Assembly (NCBI GenBank): GCA_965221135.1
Contig: CBDCRZ010000100.1
Span: forward strand, 186,001-250,000
Source of the DNA: Sansalvadorimonas sp965221135
Lineage (GTDB): Bacteria > Pseudomonadota > Gammaproteobacteria > Pseudomonadales > Endozoicomonadaceae
DNA length: 64,000 bases
Direction of reading: 5' to 3'
Made by a program: the position numbers and the translations under genes. Under the pieces are notes generated by a model that was not told the origin of the DNA, ran no database searches, and saw nothing but the letters and a program-made list of their open reading frames with translations. This document shows, in pieces, positions 17,088 to 24,901 of the stretch (position 1 is its first letter; each line of letters opens with the position of its first letter).

Positions 17088-17726
17088 TTAGGGAGCCAGA
17101 CGCTCAATGTTCCAGCTATTAGTGTCTTGTCGTGTGTAGCAGAAGCGATCGTGCAGACGACTTGGGCGGCCCTGCCAGAATTCAATCTCCTCTGGCACCA
17201 CGCGGTACCCCCCCCAGAAAGAAGGTACAGGCACTTCGCCCTTTTTAAACTTGCGTTTCATCTCATCGAGTTTCAGTTCCAGCATTTTACGGCCGGTTAT
17301 CACACTGCTCTGGTGGGAACACCAGGCACCCAGCTGACTGCCATGGGGGCGACTGAGAAAATACTTCATGGTTTCTGTCTTACTGATTTTCTCCGCTTTT
17401 CCGCGAATGATCACCTGCCGCTCCAAACCCAGCCATAAAAATAGTAAGGCGACTTTTGGGTTGCCCTCAATATCCTTTGCCTTGTTACTGGTGTAGTTGG
17501 TGAAGAAAGAGAAGCCGTTGTTGTCGAAATACTTCAGCAGCACGGTACGCATATTCGGCTGACCTTCAGGTGACACAGTCGCAACGCTCATGGCGTTGGG
17601 TTCGGCTATCTGCATCTTCTGCGCTTGATCAAACCAGAGCGAAAACTGGGCAAAGGGATCAGGGTTCAGGCCTTCCCGGGTCAATCCGTCCTGTGTGTAT
17701 TCTTCGCGAAGGGCGCTCAGATCCAT
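17088..17726 (-). CDS. pdxH: pyridoxamine 5'-phosphate oxidase
   Basis: 212 residues, full length. It oxidises pyridoxamine or pyridoxine 5'-phosphate to pyridoxal 5'-phosphate with FMN and oxygen. Conserved motifs are RTVLLKYFDNNGFSFFTNY, SRPHGSQLGAW, PSFWGGYRV and the C-terminal RPSRLHDRF with W.I.RLAP. The start ATG is preceded by AGGGA. Single minus-strand gene, cytoplasmic, part of vitamin B6 metabolism. Confidence 0.97.
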   Translation of the reverse strand: MDLSALREEYTQDGLTREGLNPDPFAQFSLWFDQAQKMQIAEPNAMSVATVSPEGQPNMRTVLLKYFDNNGFSFFTNYTSNKAKDIEGNPKVALLFLWLGLERQVIIRGKAEKISKTETMKYFLSRPHGSQLGAWCSHQSSVITGRKMLELKLDEMKRKFKKGEVPVPSFWGGYRVVPEEIEFWQGRPSRLHDRFCYTRQDTNSWNIERLAP

Positions 17727-18318
17727 GGTTTCGATTCCCTGTCAGATATCTATAAGAAGGAAGAGGTTTCCCAGCATGATGGCACTGACAACATCCTTTA
17801 TAAAGGTGCAGAGAGGCAGGCCGGGTAAAAAGTGGGGGAAACTGTTACCCGGTGTTACCTCAAAGGGGGGAGGTGTTACCCCACACAGTGAAAAAGTGTT
17901 CCCTGCACGGGGATACTTGAGGTGTGCCAGTTGCCTGTTCTGTGTAAGCCTCTGATATATAAGGATTATCTAAAGTTGGCCTGTTGCCTGCTATTACAAG
18001 TGCATAATAAAAAGAAAAACAAACGTAATAATAAAAATAATAAAACAGCGCTCTGCCGAAAAATAAAAATAATAAAAGGCGACGAACGTATTGTTTTGCA
18101 GGATGCTTTTTTGTGGGAAGCCTGGGTGGCCCCCCAAATCTGAATGAGAAACCGTTCTAACGGTTCGGCAGATAAGGGATAGGGAGACCTGAAACGATTG
18201 ACCACACATTCTATAAAGCAATCCGCTTGGAAGAGCATTTAAAACGGAGCCAGCTGGCTCCGTTTTTTTTCGCCTGAAATTCAGGTCTTGTTGCTGTTAA
18301 TCCTTTTGCTTCGCCCAG
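17727..18318. other. intergenic, AT-rich, no supported gene
   Basis: 592 bp. It holds two GGTGTTACC copies near 17850-17880, two copies of AAAAATAATAAAA at about 18010-18080, and the terminator at 18241. Short frames here lack codon bias and recognisable products. Confidence 0.5.
18241..18268. terminator. intrinsic terminator of the sigma/ChrR operon
   Basis: A perfect palindrome AAAACGGAGCCAGCTGGCTC followed by CGTTTT, with T-runs on both strands. It lies about 50 bp past the last minus-strand gene (stop at 18319). An almost identical hairpin lies at 25675-25702, at the end of the divergent operon. Confidence 0.9.
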
Positions 18319-18885
18319 TCAGCGGCAGGGCAAGGCTTTTGTCTCTCTAAAGTTGTTGGCCAGCAACCGTTCTCTCATCTCGGGCTGGCTGGTATCACTG
18401 GACAGCCATATGCCAAGGAATGCTGGTGCAAAGCCTGTATCTTCAATGGTTCCCGCCAGTTTTCCGTTGAAATAGAAGCGGCTGACCTGAGAGCAATCCG
18501 CAGAGAGTTCAAGGGAGTCACCCTCTCGAATGTCTGGCCAGATATCCCGCAACACAGACAGCCACTGTTCGGTTTCAGGTTGTGTCACCCCAAGGGCTTC
18601 CCACTCTTCCCGTGTTCGATCGATCAGGTCTTTTGCGGTGAAGTCTCTCAGGTAAGTGAGTTTCAGCCGTACAGGTAACTGTTGGGGTGCATACAAACCA
18701 TTCAATGTTAGAAGCTCGATATCGTAAATCGACCAGAACATAATATTGAGCCTGGTTTTGCCAACGGACTGAAAGGTTGACCGTGATGTTGTCCCTGCTT
18801 TACTGGTCGAGCTTATGTTCACGAATAGAACGAAAATCAGTATAGATAAACACCATTGAGCTGAAGGAAGTATGCGTGCGTTCAT
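18319..18885 (-). CDS. chalcone isomerase-like domain protein
   Basis: I choose ATG 18885, which overlaps the upstream stop as ATGA; a start at 18945 would overlap the upstream gene by 64 bp. The product is 188 residues with an N-terminal hydrophobic signal (WCLSILIFVLFVNISSTSKA). The domain has KTRLNIMFWSIYDIELLT, LTYLRDFTAKDLIDRTREEW and a late GFAPAFLGIWLS, the layout of bacterial CHI-like proteins (PF16036). Such genes are common in RpoE/ChrR-controlled clusters. Role unknown, probably exported and linked to lipid or oxidative stress. The operon terminator follows. Confidence 0.75.
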   Translation of the reverse strand: MNARILPSAQWCLSILIFVLFVNISSTSKAGTTSRSTFQSVGKTRLNIMFWSIYDIELLTLNGLYAPQQLPVRLKLTYLRDFTAKDLIDRTREEWEALGVTQPETEQWLSVLRDIWPDIREGDSLELSADCSQVSRFYFNGKLAGTIEDTGFAPAFLGIWLSSDTSQPEMRERLLANNFRETKALPCR

Positions 18886-19391
18886 GGGAATCTCTTTGTC
18901 AGCCAATGGTTGATCGAAAAGAACAGTGGCAGTAACAGAGCCCAAATTGCTGCAATAACAGCCAGTGACACAGCATTGCTATAACCGAAGCTCACAGCAT
19001 CGAAATGCGTTCCGGCAAAATAGCTGGACACTCCACCAATAGCGCCTAATCCGGCAGCTATAAATGGTGACGATGAAAGGAAACTCAGGCTGTGTCTGAG
19101 TGTGGCGGCAAAAGCGCACCAGAGCAGTAACAACCATGCCGGTAACCATAAAGAATGCTTGAAAACAAAAAAGCCGTTCACGCTCAATAACTGATCAACA
19201 CTAATACCAATCGCAGCAACAATGAGAATCAGAAGGTGTTCGGCAGTCTGTTTGCGATGGCAGAGCAGGTGAGCCAGCAACAAAATGATGATCACAGGCA
19301 GAAAATCCATCTGTCCCCACACGGCTAAAAGCCAAATGGCATAAAACCAGATGGCGTTGATGATCATATCTGTCCGTGAAGGCTCAGCCAT
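18882..19391 (-). CDS. DUF2878 integral membrane protein
   Basis: 170 residues from ATG 19391, preceded by AGGAAGGAA; an upstream Met would lack this site. There are five to six hydrophobic helices. AEHLLILIVAAIGISVDQLL and the HSLWLPAWLLLLWCAFAATL stretch match the DUF2878 pattern. It lies in the minus-strand sigma factor operon between the anti-sigma factor and the CHI-like protein, sharing an ATGA overlap with the latter. Likely an inner membrane component of the singlet-oxygen/oxidative stress response. Molecular function unknown. Confidence 0.8.
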   Translation of the reverse strand: MAEPSRTDMIINAIWFYAIWLLAVWGQMDFLPVIIILLLAHLLCHRKQTAEHLLILIVAAIGISVDQLLSVNGFFVFKHSLWLPAWLLLLWCAFAATLRHSLSFLSSSPFIAAGLGAIGGVSSYFAGTHFDAVSFGYSNAVSLAVIAAIWALLLPLFFSINHWLTKRFP

Positions 19392-19401
19392 TTGTTCCTT
19401 C

Positions 19402-20070
19402 CTATAGGCCAAAGAATGGTTGCAGCAGTCGGGGAACCAGTCCATCAAACCTCAGTGGTGCATCGGTACTGATCAGACAAATGCAACCTTCATGAGTGTC
19501 AGCAACCGGTTGGTGATTGGTATCCGGGTCAAGGTCTGCCAGGTCACCGGCCTGAAATCGTCCGCATTCGTCGGTGTAAGAACCCTTCAATACCAATGTC
19601 AGTTCAGTGCCTGAGTGACCATGGGAAGGCATGCAGGTTCCCGGTGCGATTTTTAAAAGACGCAACTTTCCATCAGTCGCAGAGAGCTGCACTTGCTTTA
19701 GCCCGGGCGCCAGAGGTCGCCAGGCTATGTCGCTGAACTGTGTATGTCCCGTTAAAGCAGAAAGGGCTCTTGGTAGTTGGTTGTCACTATTGTTCGACGA
19801 CGGTTGGATAACCGTGGTTTTCAGTCTTGGAAGAGTGGGTATATCGGCATCCAGAAGAGCCAGCATATCCGCACTGGCATTGCTGGACATCTCAACAGGA
19901 ACAGACTCTTCCAGCAAGGCGCTGCCTAACATTTCAGCCGATACCAGTTCAGACTGACAATGTGTGCAGTGCTCAAGATGGCAGGCCACAACCAGGGACA
20001 TAGCGTCGCCCAGACTACCCGCAGCATGGCTCATCAAGGTGCTGATATCGGGATGATGACGAACTGTCAT
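19402..20070 (-). CDS. chrR: ChrR-type zinc cupin anti-sigma factor
   Basis: 222 residues. The N-terminal anti-sigma domain has the zinc motif H31-x3-C35-x2-C38 (HLEHCTHC), with an early His6. The C-terminal cupin has H150, H152, E156 and H186 (PSHGHSGTELTLVLKG and a later NHQPV), the second metal site. In Rhodobacter, ChrR holds its ECF sigma inactive until singlet oxygen is sensed. The ATG overlaps the sigma factor stop, so both are made together. It should control the divergent operon at 20846. Confidence 0.9.
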   Translation of the reverse strand: MTVRHHPDISTLMSHAAGSLGDAMSLVVACHLEHCTHCQSELVSAEMLGSALLEESVPVEMSSNASADMLALLDADIPTLPRLKTTVIQPSSNNSDNQLPRALSALTGHTQFSDIAWRPLAPGLKQVQLSATDGKLRLLKIAPGTCMPSHGHSGTELTLVLKGSYTDECGRFQAGDLADLDPDTNHQPVADTHEGCICLISTDAPLRFDGLVPRLLQPFFGL

Positions 20071-20669
20071 TTCAGGCCTCCCAGTTGTTTACGTAATTTC
20101 TCAAAGGCCAGACGCAGGCCAGACTTCACACTCCCTAATGGAATGGATTGTTCTTCTGCTATTTCGCGGTGGGTTTTGCCCTCGAAATAAACGTGGTGAA
20201 TCAACTGCGCCTGCTGGTGCGGGAGTGCTTGTATGGCCTGTTTCAATTTGTCTTTGTCGGAAAAGTAGGTGTTGATCGGTTCATCAGCCGCGTCATCAAT
20301 GTCGTCATAGCAATCCAGAGAAGAAAGGCGGTCAGGTTTGAATTTACGCAGGTAGTCAATCCATTGGTTCCGGGCAATACGGAAAATCCAGGTGCTTGCA
20401 GACGCCTTGTCAGGGTCAAAGGTGCCACATCGATGCCAGATAGACAGCATGGTTTCCTGTACCAGCTCTTCAGCCTGCCCCTGATCAGCACCTCTTTGCA
20501 TGAGATAGCTTTTTAGCCGGGGAGCAAAATAGTCATATATATGTAGAAACTTTGCCCGGTTTTTATAGCGCGCTAAATCCACAAGGTTATGAACCATGGC
20601 CTTGGAAGATGACGCCATAGAGACATTTTTCTCCATCGTGGCCTGATGCTGTGGGTGTCTCTCAGACAT
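20067..20669 (-). CDS. rpoE: ECF sigma factor of the RpoE/ChrR (ECF11-like) type
   Basis: 200 residues. Region 2 reads KSYLMQRGADQGQAEELVQE, with MLSIWHRCGTFDPDKASAST and WIFRIARNQWIDYLRK. Region 4 has HHVYFEGKTHREIAEEQSIP and GSVKSGLRLAFEKLRK. First gene of a minus-strand operon with chrR, DUF2878 and the CHI-like gene. The promoter in front (TGATCC-16-CGTAAA) has the form expected for its own recognition, implying autoregulation. Several Met codons near the start leave the exact N terminus uncertain. Confidence 0.92.
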   Translation of the reverse strand: MSERHPQHQATMEKNVSMASSSKAMVHNLVDLARYKNRAKFLHIYDYFAPRLKSYLMQRGADQGQAEELVQETMLSIWHRCGTFDPDKASASTWIFRIARNQWIDYLRKFKPDRLSSLDCYDDIDDAADEPINTYFSDKDKLKQAIQALPHQQAQLIHHVYFEGKTHREIAEEQSIPLGSVKSGLRLAFEKLRKQLGGLK

Positions 20670-20725
20670 GGTATCCGTCGAAAGGGTGCATTTAAATTTG
20701 TAAGTTGGCTCTTTCTATGACTTCT

Positions 20726-20753
20726 TTTACGAAGGTACCGCAGATACGGATCA
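20726..20753 (-). promoter_or_regulatory. ECF-type promoter of the rpoE-chrR operon
   Basis: On the minus strand: TGATCC, 16 bp, CGTAAA. It has the same elements and spacer length as the divergent promoter at 20787-20814. It lies about 57 bp upstream of the sigma factor ATG. It fits the GATC...CGTA pattern I recall for RpoE/ChrR-type sigma factors. Confidence 0.7.
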
Positions 20754-20786
20754 TCGGGTACGAAAATAAATCGGTAAATTTTTTTG

Positions 20787-20814
20787 TGATCTAAAAATAA
20801 TAATTAACCGTAAG
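20787..20814 (+). promoter_or_regulatory. ECF-type promoter of the amine oxidase-CFA operon
   Basis: TGATCT, 16 bp, CGTAAG, 31 bp upstream of ATG 20846. Partner of the divergent promoter at 20726-20753, so one sigma factor should drive both operons. Confidence 0.7.
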
Positions 20815-20845
20815 AAAATCACAGACGGATGTGAGCACATAAACA

Positions 20846-22255
20846 GTGATGAATAATAAAATTCAAAACCCTAAACGCTTACGGGTTGCAGTTATTGGTT
20901 CCGGGATTGCTGGCCTTTCTTCTGCCTGGCTGTTGTCTGACAAACATGATGTCACCCTTTATGAAAAGAATGACCGTCTGGGTGGCCACAGCAATACAGC
21001 CCGCCTGAACCTTGAAGGTCGACAGGTCGATGTCGATACGGGCTTTATTGTTTTCAACGAAAATACCTACCCCAACCTCAAGGCATTTTTTAAGCATCTC
21101 AGTGTGAAGGAAGCCAAGACTGATATGTCTTTTGGGGTGTCACTGTGGGATGGACAACTGGAGTATTCCGGGTCAAGCCTCAGCAGCCTGTTTGCTCAGA
21201 GAAAGAATTTCTTCAAGCCGTCTTACTGGCGAATGCTTATCGATATTTTACGGTTCTATAAGCACAGTGATCTGTGGATTAAGGAGCTTTCACCGGATGT
21301 GACTCTTGGTGAATTGCTGATGCGTGAAAACTTCAGCCAGACCTTTATAAGAGATCATCTATTGCCAATGGGCGCCGCTATCTGGTCAACACCAGAAGAC
21401 CAGATGCTCAACTACCCGGCTCTGGCGTATCTGCGCTTTTGTCAGAACCACGGCCTGCTGCAGGTGAGTGACCGGCCCCAGTGGTTGACGGTTGATGGCG
21501 GAAGCCGGGTTTATGTCGATAAGGTCGCAGAGGAACTGGGCGACAATGTGCTGCTGAATCGCTGTGTAAAAAAGGTCAAACGCTACAACGATTATGTGAC
21601 TGTGGAAGATATGCAGGGCGATGTTGCCCAATATGACCATGTTGTGATGGCCAGCCACGCCGATACCAGCCTTTCCTTGTTGGCGGAACCCGATGAATTG
21701 GAACAGCACCTTCTGGGCGCTTTCTCATTCCAGCGAAACCGTGCGGTTCTTCACAGTGATACCTCTTTAATGCCAAAGAACAACAAGGCTTGGGCCAGTT
21801 GGAACTACTTAGGCTCTCAAAAACAGGGCTCTCAAAAACTGGGTTCTCAAAAACAGTGCTCTCAACAACAGGGCTCTCAACAACAGGGCTCTCAGGAAGA
21901 GCTGGGGCCGTCGGTGACTTACTGGATGAACCATCTTCAGCATATTCCCGGTCAACCACTGTTTGTCACCCTGAACCCCGGTAAAGAACCTGCGGCCGAT
22001 AAAATCCATGGATGTTATCTCTATGACCATCCTGTTTTTGATCGTGCAGCAATCACCGCGCAACAAAGGTTGTGGGAGCTGCAGGGGCGTAATCGCACAT
22101 GGTTTTGTGGTGCATGGATGGGTTTTGGCTTCCATGAAGATGGTATTCAGTCTGGTCTTGCTGTTGCAGAGCAGCTTGGGGGAGTCAGAAGGCCATGGAA
22201 TGTCGAAGGGGAAAGTGACCGTTTGGTTTTCCCTCAGGAAGGCGGTGCTCAATGA
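20846..22255 (+). CDS. FAD-dependent amine oxidase-like oxidoreductase
   Basis: 469 residues. The FAD-binding start is VAVIGSGIAGLSSAWLLS, then YEKNDRLGGHSNTARL, the flavin amine oxidase signature. WFCGAWMGFGFHEDGIQSGL closes the FAD site. Proteins of this type sit with DUF1365 and CFA synthase genes in ChrR-regulated clusters and probably act in membrane fatty-acid modification. A stretch of six GSQ-type pentapeptides (about residues 323-352), absent from what I know of the family, interrupts the substrate domain. First gene of a five-gene operon; ATGA overlap with the next gene. Confidence 0.85.
   Translation: MMNNKIQNPKRLRVAVIGSGIAGLSSAWLLSDKHDVTLYEKNDRLGGHSNTARLNLEGRQVDVDTGFIVFNENTYPNLKAFFKHLSVKEAKTDMSFGVSLWDGQLEYSGSSLSSLFAQRKNFFKPSYWRMLIDILRFYKHSDLWIKELSPDVTLGELLMRENFSQTFIRDHLLPMGAAIWSTPEDQMLNYPALAYLRFCQNHGLLQVSDRPQWLTVDGGSRVYVDKVAEELGDNVLLNRCVKKVKRYNDYVTVEDMQGDVAQYDHVVMASHADTSLSLLAEPDELEQHLLGAFSFQRNRAVLHSDTSLMPKNNKAWASWNYLGSQKQGSQKLGSQKQCSQQQGSQQQGSQEELGPSVTYWMNHLQHIPGQPLFVTLNPGKEPAADKIHGCYLYDHPVFDRAAITAQQRLWELQGRNRTWFCGAWMGFGFHEDGIQSGLAVAEQLGGVRRPWNVEGESDRLVFPQEGGAQ
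21812..21901 (+). repeat. six in-frame 15-bp tandem repeats
   Basis: Units such as GGCTCTCAAAAACAG and GGCTCTCAACAACAG encode GSQKQ/GSQQQ pentapeptides inside the amine oxidase-like gene. The repeats stay in frame. Confidence 0.95.
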
Positions 22256-23130
22256 TGATTGCTGAGATGAATTCAGCCATCTACACAGGTGATCTGATGC
22301 ATCACCGGCTGGAGCATAGTTCCCACCGCTTTACCTATCGGGTTGCTACCTGGCTGTTTGATCTTGATGAACTGGACCAGCTGGACTCACGTTTAAAGTT
22401 TTTCTCACGAAACCGCTTCAACCTGTTTTCGTTTTATGACCGTGATTATGGCGACGGGTCCGATACTCCGTTGAAAGAGCAGGTGAACCTGCTTCTGGCT
22501 GAACATCAGCTTGGTTCAGCTGACCGTATCGAACTGCTCTGCTGCCCTAGAGTTACAGGATACGTCTTCAATCCTTTGTCTGTGTACTACTGCTACCAGA
22601 ATGAGCAGCTGGCGGCAGTCGTATACGAGGTTTCCAACACATTTGGTGAGCGTCACAGCTATGTGATTGAAGCGGTGATTGAAGCGGTGATTGAAGCCGG
22701 AACAGACAAGGATAACGAAGGAAAAAAGGTCGCCTATCAATTCGCTGACAAGAAAATGCACGTCTCTCCCTTTATGAAGAGAGACTGTTACTACCGTTTT
22801 CAGGCTCCTGCACCCAAGCAGTCACTGCACCTGAATATTGAACTCTACAGAGGCGATCAGCGTCTGTTTGTTGCACTGCTTAAGGGAGAAAAGGAGAGCT
22901 TGTCGAGTACAGCTGTGTTGTCAGCTTTCCTTCGCGTGCCTTTCCAGACGGTGAAAGTCATCGCAATGATTCACTGGCATGCACTCAGGCTTTGGCTCAA
23001 GAAAGTGCCTTTTATAACCCATGTTCCTATGGAAAAGAGTGATGATTCCAGTGCCAGTTCTAGTAAGGGAACTCTTACCTCTGAAGTACTACTTAAAACA
23101 ATAAAAGCCTCCATGGAGAACAAATCATGA
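22252..23130 (+). CDS. DUF1365 family protein
   Basis: 292 residues. Conserved motifs are YTGDLMHHRLEHSSHRFTYR near the start, LLCCPRVTGYVFNPLSVYYC and EVSNTFGERHSYV, then HVSPFMKRDCYYRF. These are the DUF1365 hallmarks. The gene overlaps its neighbours by 4 bp on both sides (ATGA), so it is co-translated with the oxidoreductase and CFA synthase. The biochemical role is unknown but is tied to the same lipid-modifying pathway. A 12-bp unit is repeated three times at 22663-22698 (VIEA-VIEA-VIEA). Confidence 0.88.
   Translation: MMIAEMNSAIYTGDLMHHRLEHSSHRFTYRVATWLFDLDELDQLDSRLKFFSRNRFNLFSFYDRDYGDGSDTPLKEQVNLLLAEHQLGSADRIELLCCPRVTGYVFNPLSVYYCYQNEQLAAVVYEVSNTFGERHSYVIEAVIEAVIEAGTDKDNEGKKVAYQFADKKMHVSPFMKRDCYYRFQAPAPKQSLHLNIELYRGDQRLFVALLKGEKESLSSTAVLSAFLRVPFQTVKVIAMIHWHALRLWLKKVPFITHVPMEKSDDSSASSSKGTLTSEVLLKTIKASMENKS
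22663..22698 (+). repeat. three in-frame 12-bp tandem repeats
   Basis: GTGATTGAAGCG repeated three times (last base C in the third), encoding VIEA three times in the DUF1365 protein. Confidence 0.95.
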
Positions 23131-24335
23131 CCATCGGAAGTACCCAGGAAATGACACGGACTGATGCAAGTTCTGCACCCTCTTATGGTGTGAGCTGGCT
23201 GATGCGAAAATTTGCAAATGTTGGCCAGATAAGATTAATCACGCCCGGTCGGGGTGCTTTCCTGGTGGGGGTTCCTAAATACAATCAAAGCACGCCAACG
23301 ATTGAAGTGTTGAGTCTGCCAAAGATTATTCGGCAGGGTGGCAACGGCATTATCGGTTGGGCGGAAGCTTATATAGATGGTCACTGGCAAACCCCAGACT
23401 TAAGAGAGCTGGTGGTCTGGGCCATGAAAAACGAAAAGGCGCTGGAAAAGGCTTTTCAAGCGAGTTGGGTTAGTCGTCAGGTGAATCGACTGGTTCACCT
23501 TCTTAACCACAACAGCAAGCGTGGCAGCCGAAGGAATATTGCTGCTCACTATGATCTGGGCAATGAGTTTTATCAGCACTGGCTGGATGACTCTATGACC
23601 TACTCCAGCGCACTGTTTAACAGCGAAGATGAGACGCTTGAACAGGCTCAGGTGAATAAAAACCAGGTCTTGCTGGATATGCTTGACCTCGAACCGGGGC
23701 ACTCTGTTCTGGAAATTGGTTGTGGCTGGGGCGGGTTTGCAAGAGCTCTGTCGGAGCGTGGTGCTCATGCCTACAAGGGCATCACCCTGTCACATGCGCA
23801 GCTGAAGTATGCGCAGGAGCAATCGAACAAAGACCAAGCCTTCCAGTTACAGGATTACCGGGACCTTGGTGAACGTCACGACCGTATCGTTTCCATAGAA
23901 ATGTTTGAAGCCGTTGGTGAAGCTCTCTGGGACACCTATTTCAGCAAACTTTACGAGACGCTAAAGCCGGGTGGTGTGGCAGTTATTCAGGTCATAACCA
24001 TTGCTGATGATCGTTTCGCCAGTTACCGCAAGAACGTCGACTTTATCCAGAAGTATATTTTCCCGGGGGGAATGCTTCCCAGTGACGGTGTACTCAAGGA
24101 AAAAATCTTTGAAGCTGGCTTACAGCTTGAAGAGCAAAAAGCCTTTGGCAAGGACTATGCCCGCACTCTGGCAGATTGGTATCAGCGTTTTAATCAGGCC
24201 TGGCCGCACATTAACGAAGGACGTTTTGATAACAGCTTCCGAAATATGTGGAACTTTTATCTGGCTTACTGTGAATCCGGTTTCCACAGCGGCAGTACCG
24301 ACGTAAGACTCTACAAGATGCGTAAGCCTCTATGA
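23127..24335 (+). CDS. cfa: cyclopropane-fatty-acyl-phospholipid synthase family methyltransferase
   Basis: 402 residues. It transfers a methylene from S-adenosylmethionine to unsaturated phospholipid acyl chains, or is a close relative doing a similar methyl transfer. The SAM site is SVLEIGCGWGGFARALSERG. Preceding YDLGNEFYQHWLDDSMTYSS and the later SIEMFEAVGEALWDTYF and KYIFPGGMLPS are CFA synthase hallmarks. The N-terminal lipid-binding domain is present. It overlaps both neighbours by 4 bp. CFA-type genes are classical members of the RpoE/ChrR singlet-oxygen regulon, matching the ECF promoter upstream. Confidence 0.92.
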   Translation: MTIGSTQEMTRTDASSAPSYGVSWLMRKFANVGQIRLITPGRGAFLVGVPKYNQSTPTIEVLSLPKIIRQGGNGIIGWAEAYIDGHWQTPDLRELVVWAMKNEKALEKAFQASWVSRQVNRLVHLLNHNSKRGSRRNIAAHYDLGNEFYQHWLDDSMTYSSALFNSEDETLEQAQVNKNQVLLDMLDLEPGHSVLEIGCGWGGFARALSERGAHAYKGITLSHAQLKYAQEQSNKDQAFQLQDYRDLGERHDRIVSIEMFEAVGEALWDTYFSKLYETLKPGGVAVIQVITIADDRFASYRKNVDFIQKYIFPGGMLPSDGVLKEKIFEAGLQLEEQKAFGKDYARTLADWYQRFNQAWPHINEGRFDNSFRNMWNFYLAYCESGFHSGSTDVRLYKMRKPL

Positions 24336-24901
24336 AAAGATTCCTGACAACCATTATGGGGCTGCTTTTCGTAGTGGCTCTAACAGGGTGCGGCACAATG
24401 ACTCCTGACCTTTATAAAAATGAACAACCAGAACTCAAAGTCGAAGAGTATTTTTTAGGGAAAACACTGGCCTGGGGGATGTTTCAGGATCGCTTTGGCA
24501 AAGTCAGAAACCGCTTCAAGGTAGAAATGACTGGTCGGGTTGAGGATGAGACCCTGATTCTGGACGAACAGTTTGTCTACAGTGATGGAACAACTTCCGA
24601 CAGATTATGGAAACTGAAGATCCTGCCGAATGGCCGCTACGAAGGAACAGCCGGAGATGTTATCGGCAAAGCCATCGGGCAACGAGCAGGCAACAGCTTT
24701 AACTGGAAGTATGAGCTGGACCTGCCCATTGGCGGAAGAACCTGGCAGGTGGCTTTTGATGACTGGCTGTTCCTGCAGGACAACGGCGTAGTTATTAATG
24801 TCGCTACCGTCAGCAAGTGGGGCATCAAACTCGGCACACTCACTTTTGTTTTTACTAAAGAGAAGGATATGCAAGAAGCCTTTTCTCAGGTGGCACCATG
24901 A
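24332..24901 (+). CDS. DUF3833 lipoprotein
   Basis: 189 residues with a lipoprotein signal (MKRFLTTIMGLLFVVALTGC, lipobox LTGC). The mature part (ELKVEEYFLGKTLAWGMFQD, VEMTGRV, DDWLFLQDNGVVINVATVSK) matches DUF3833. Overlaps CFA synthase and SDR genes by 4 bp. Probably anchored in the outer or inner membrane and linked to the lipid-modification operon. Function unknown. Confidence 0.88.
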   Translation: MKRFLTTIMGLLFVVALTGCGTMTPDLYKNEQPELKVEEYFLGKTLAWGMFQDRFGKVRNRFKVEMTGRVEDETLILDEQFVYSDGTTSDRLWKLKILPNGRYEGTAGDVIGKAIGQRAGNSFNWKYELDLPIGGRTWQVAFDDWLFLQDNGVVINVATVSKWGIKLGTLTFVFTKEKDMQEAFSQVAP

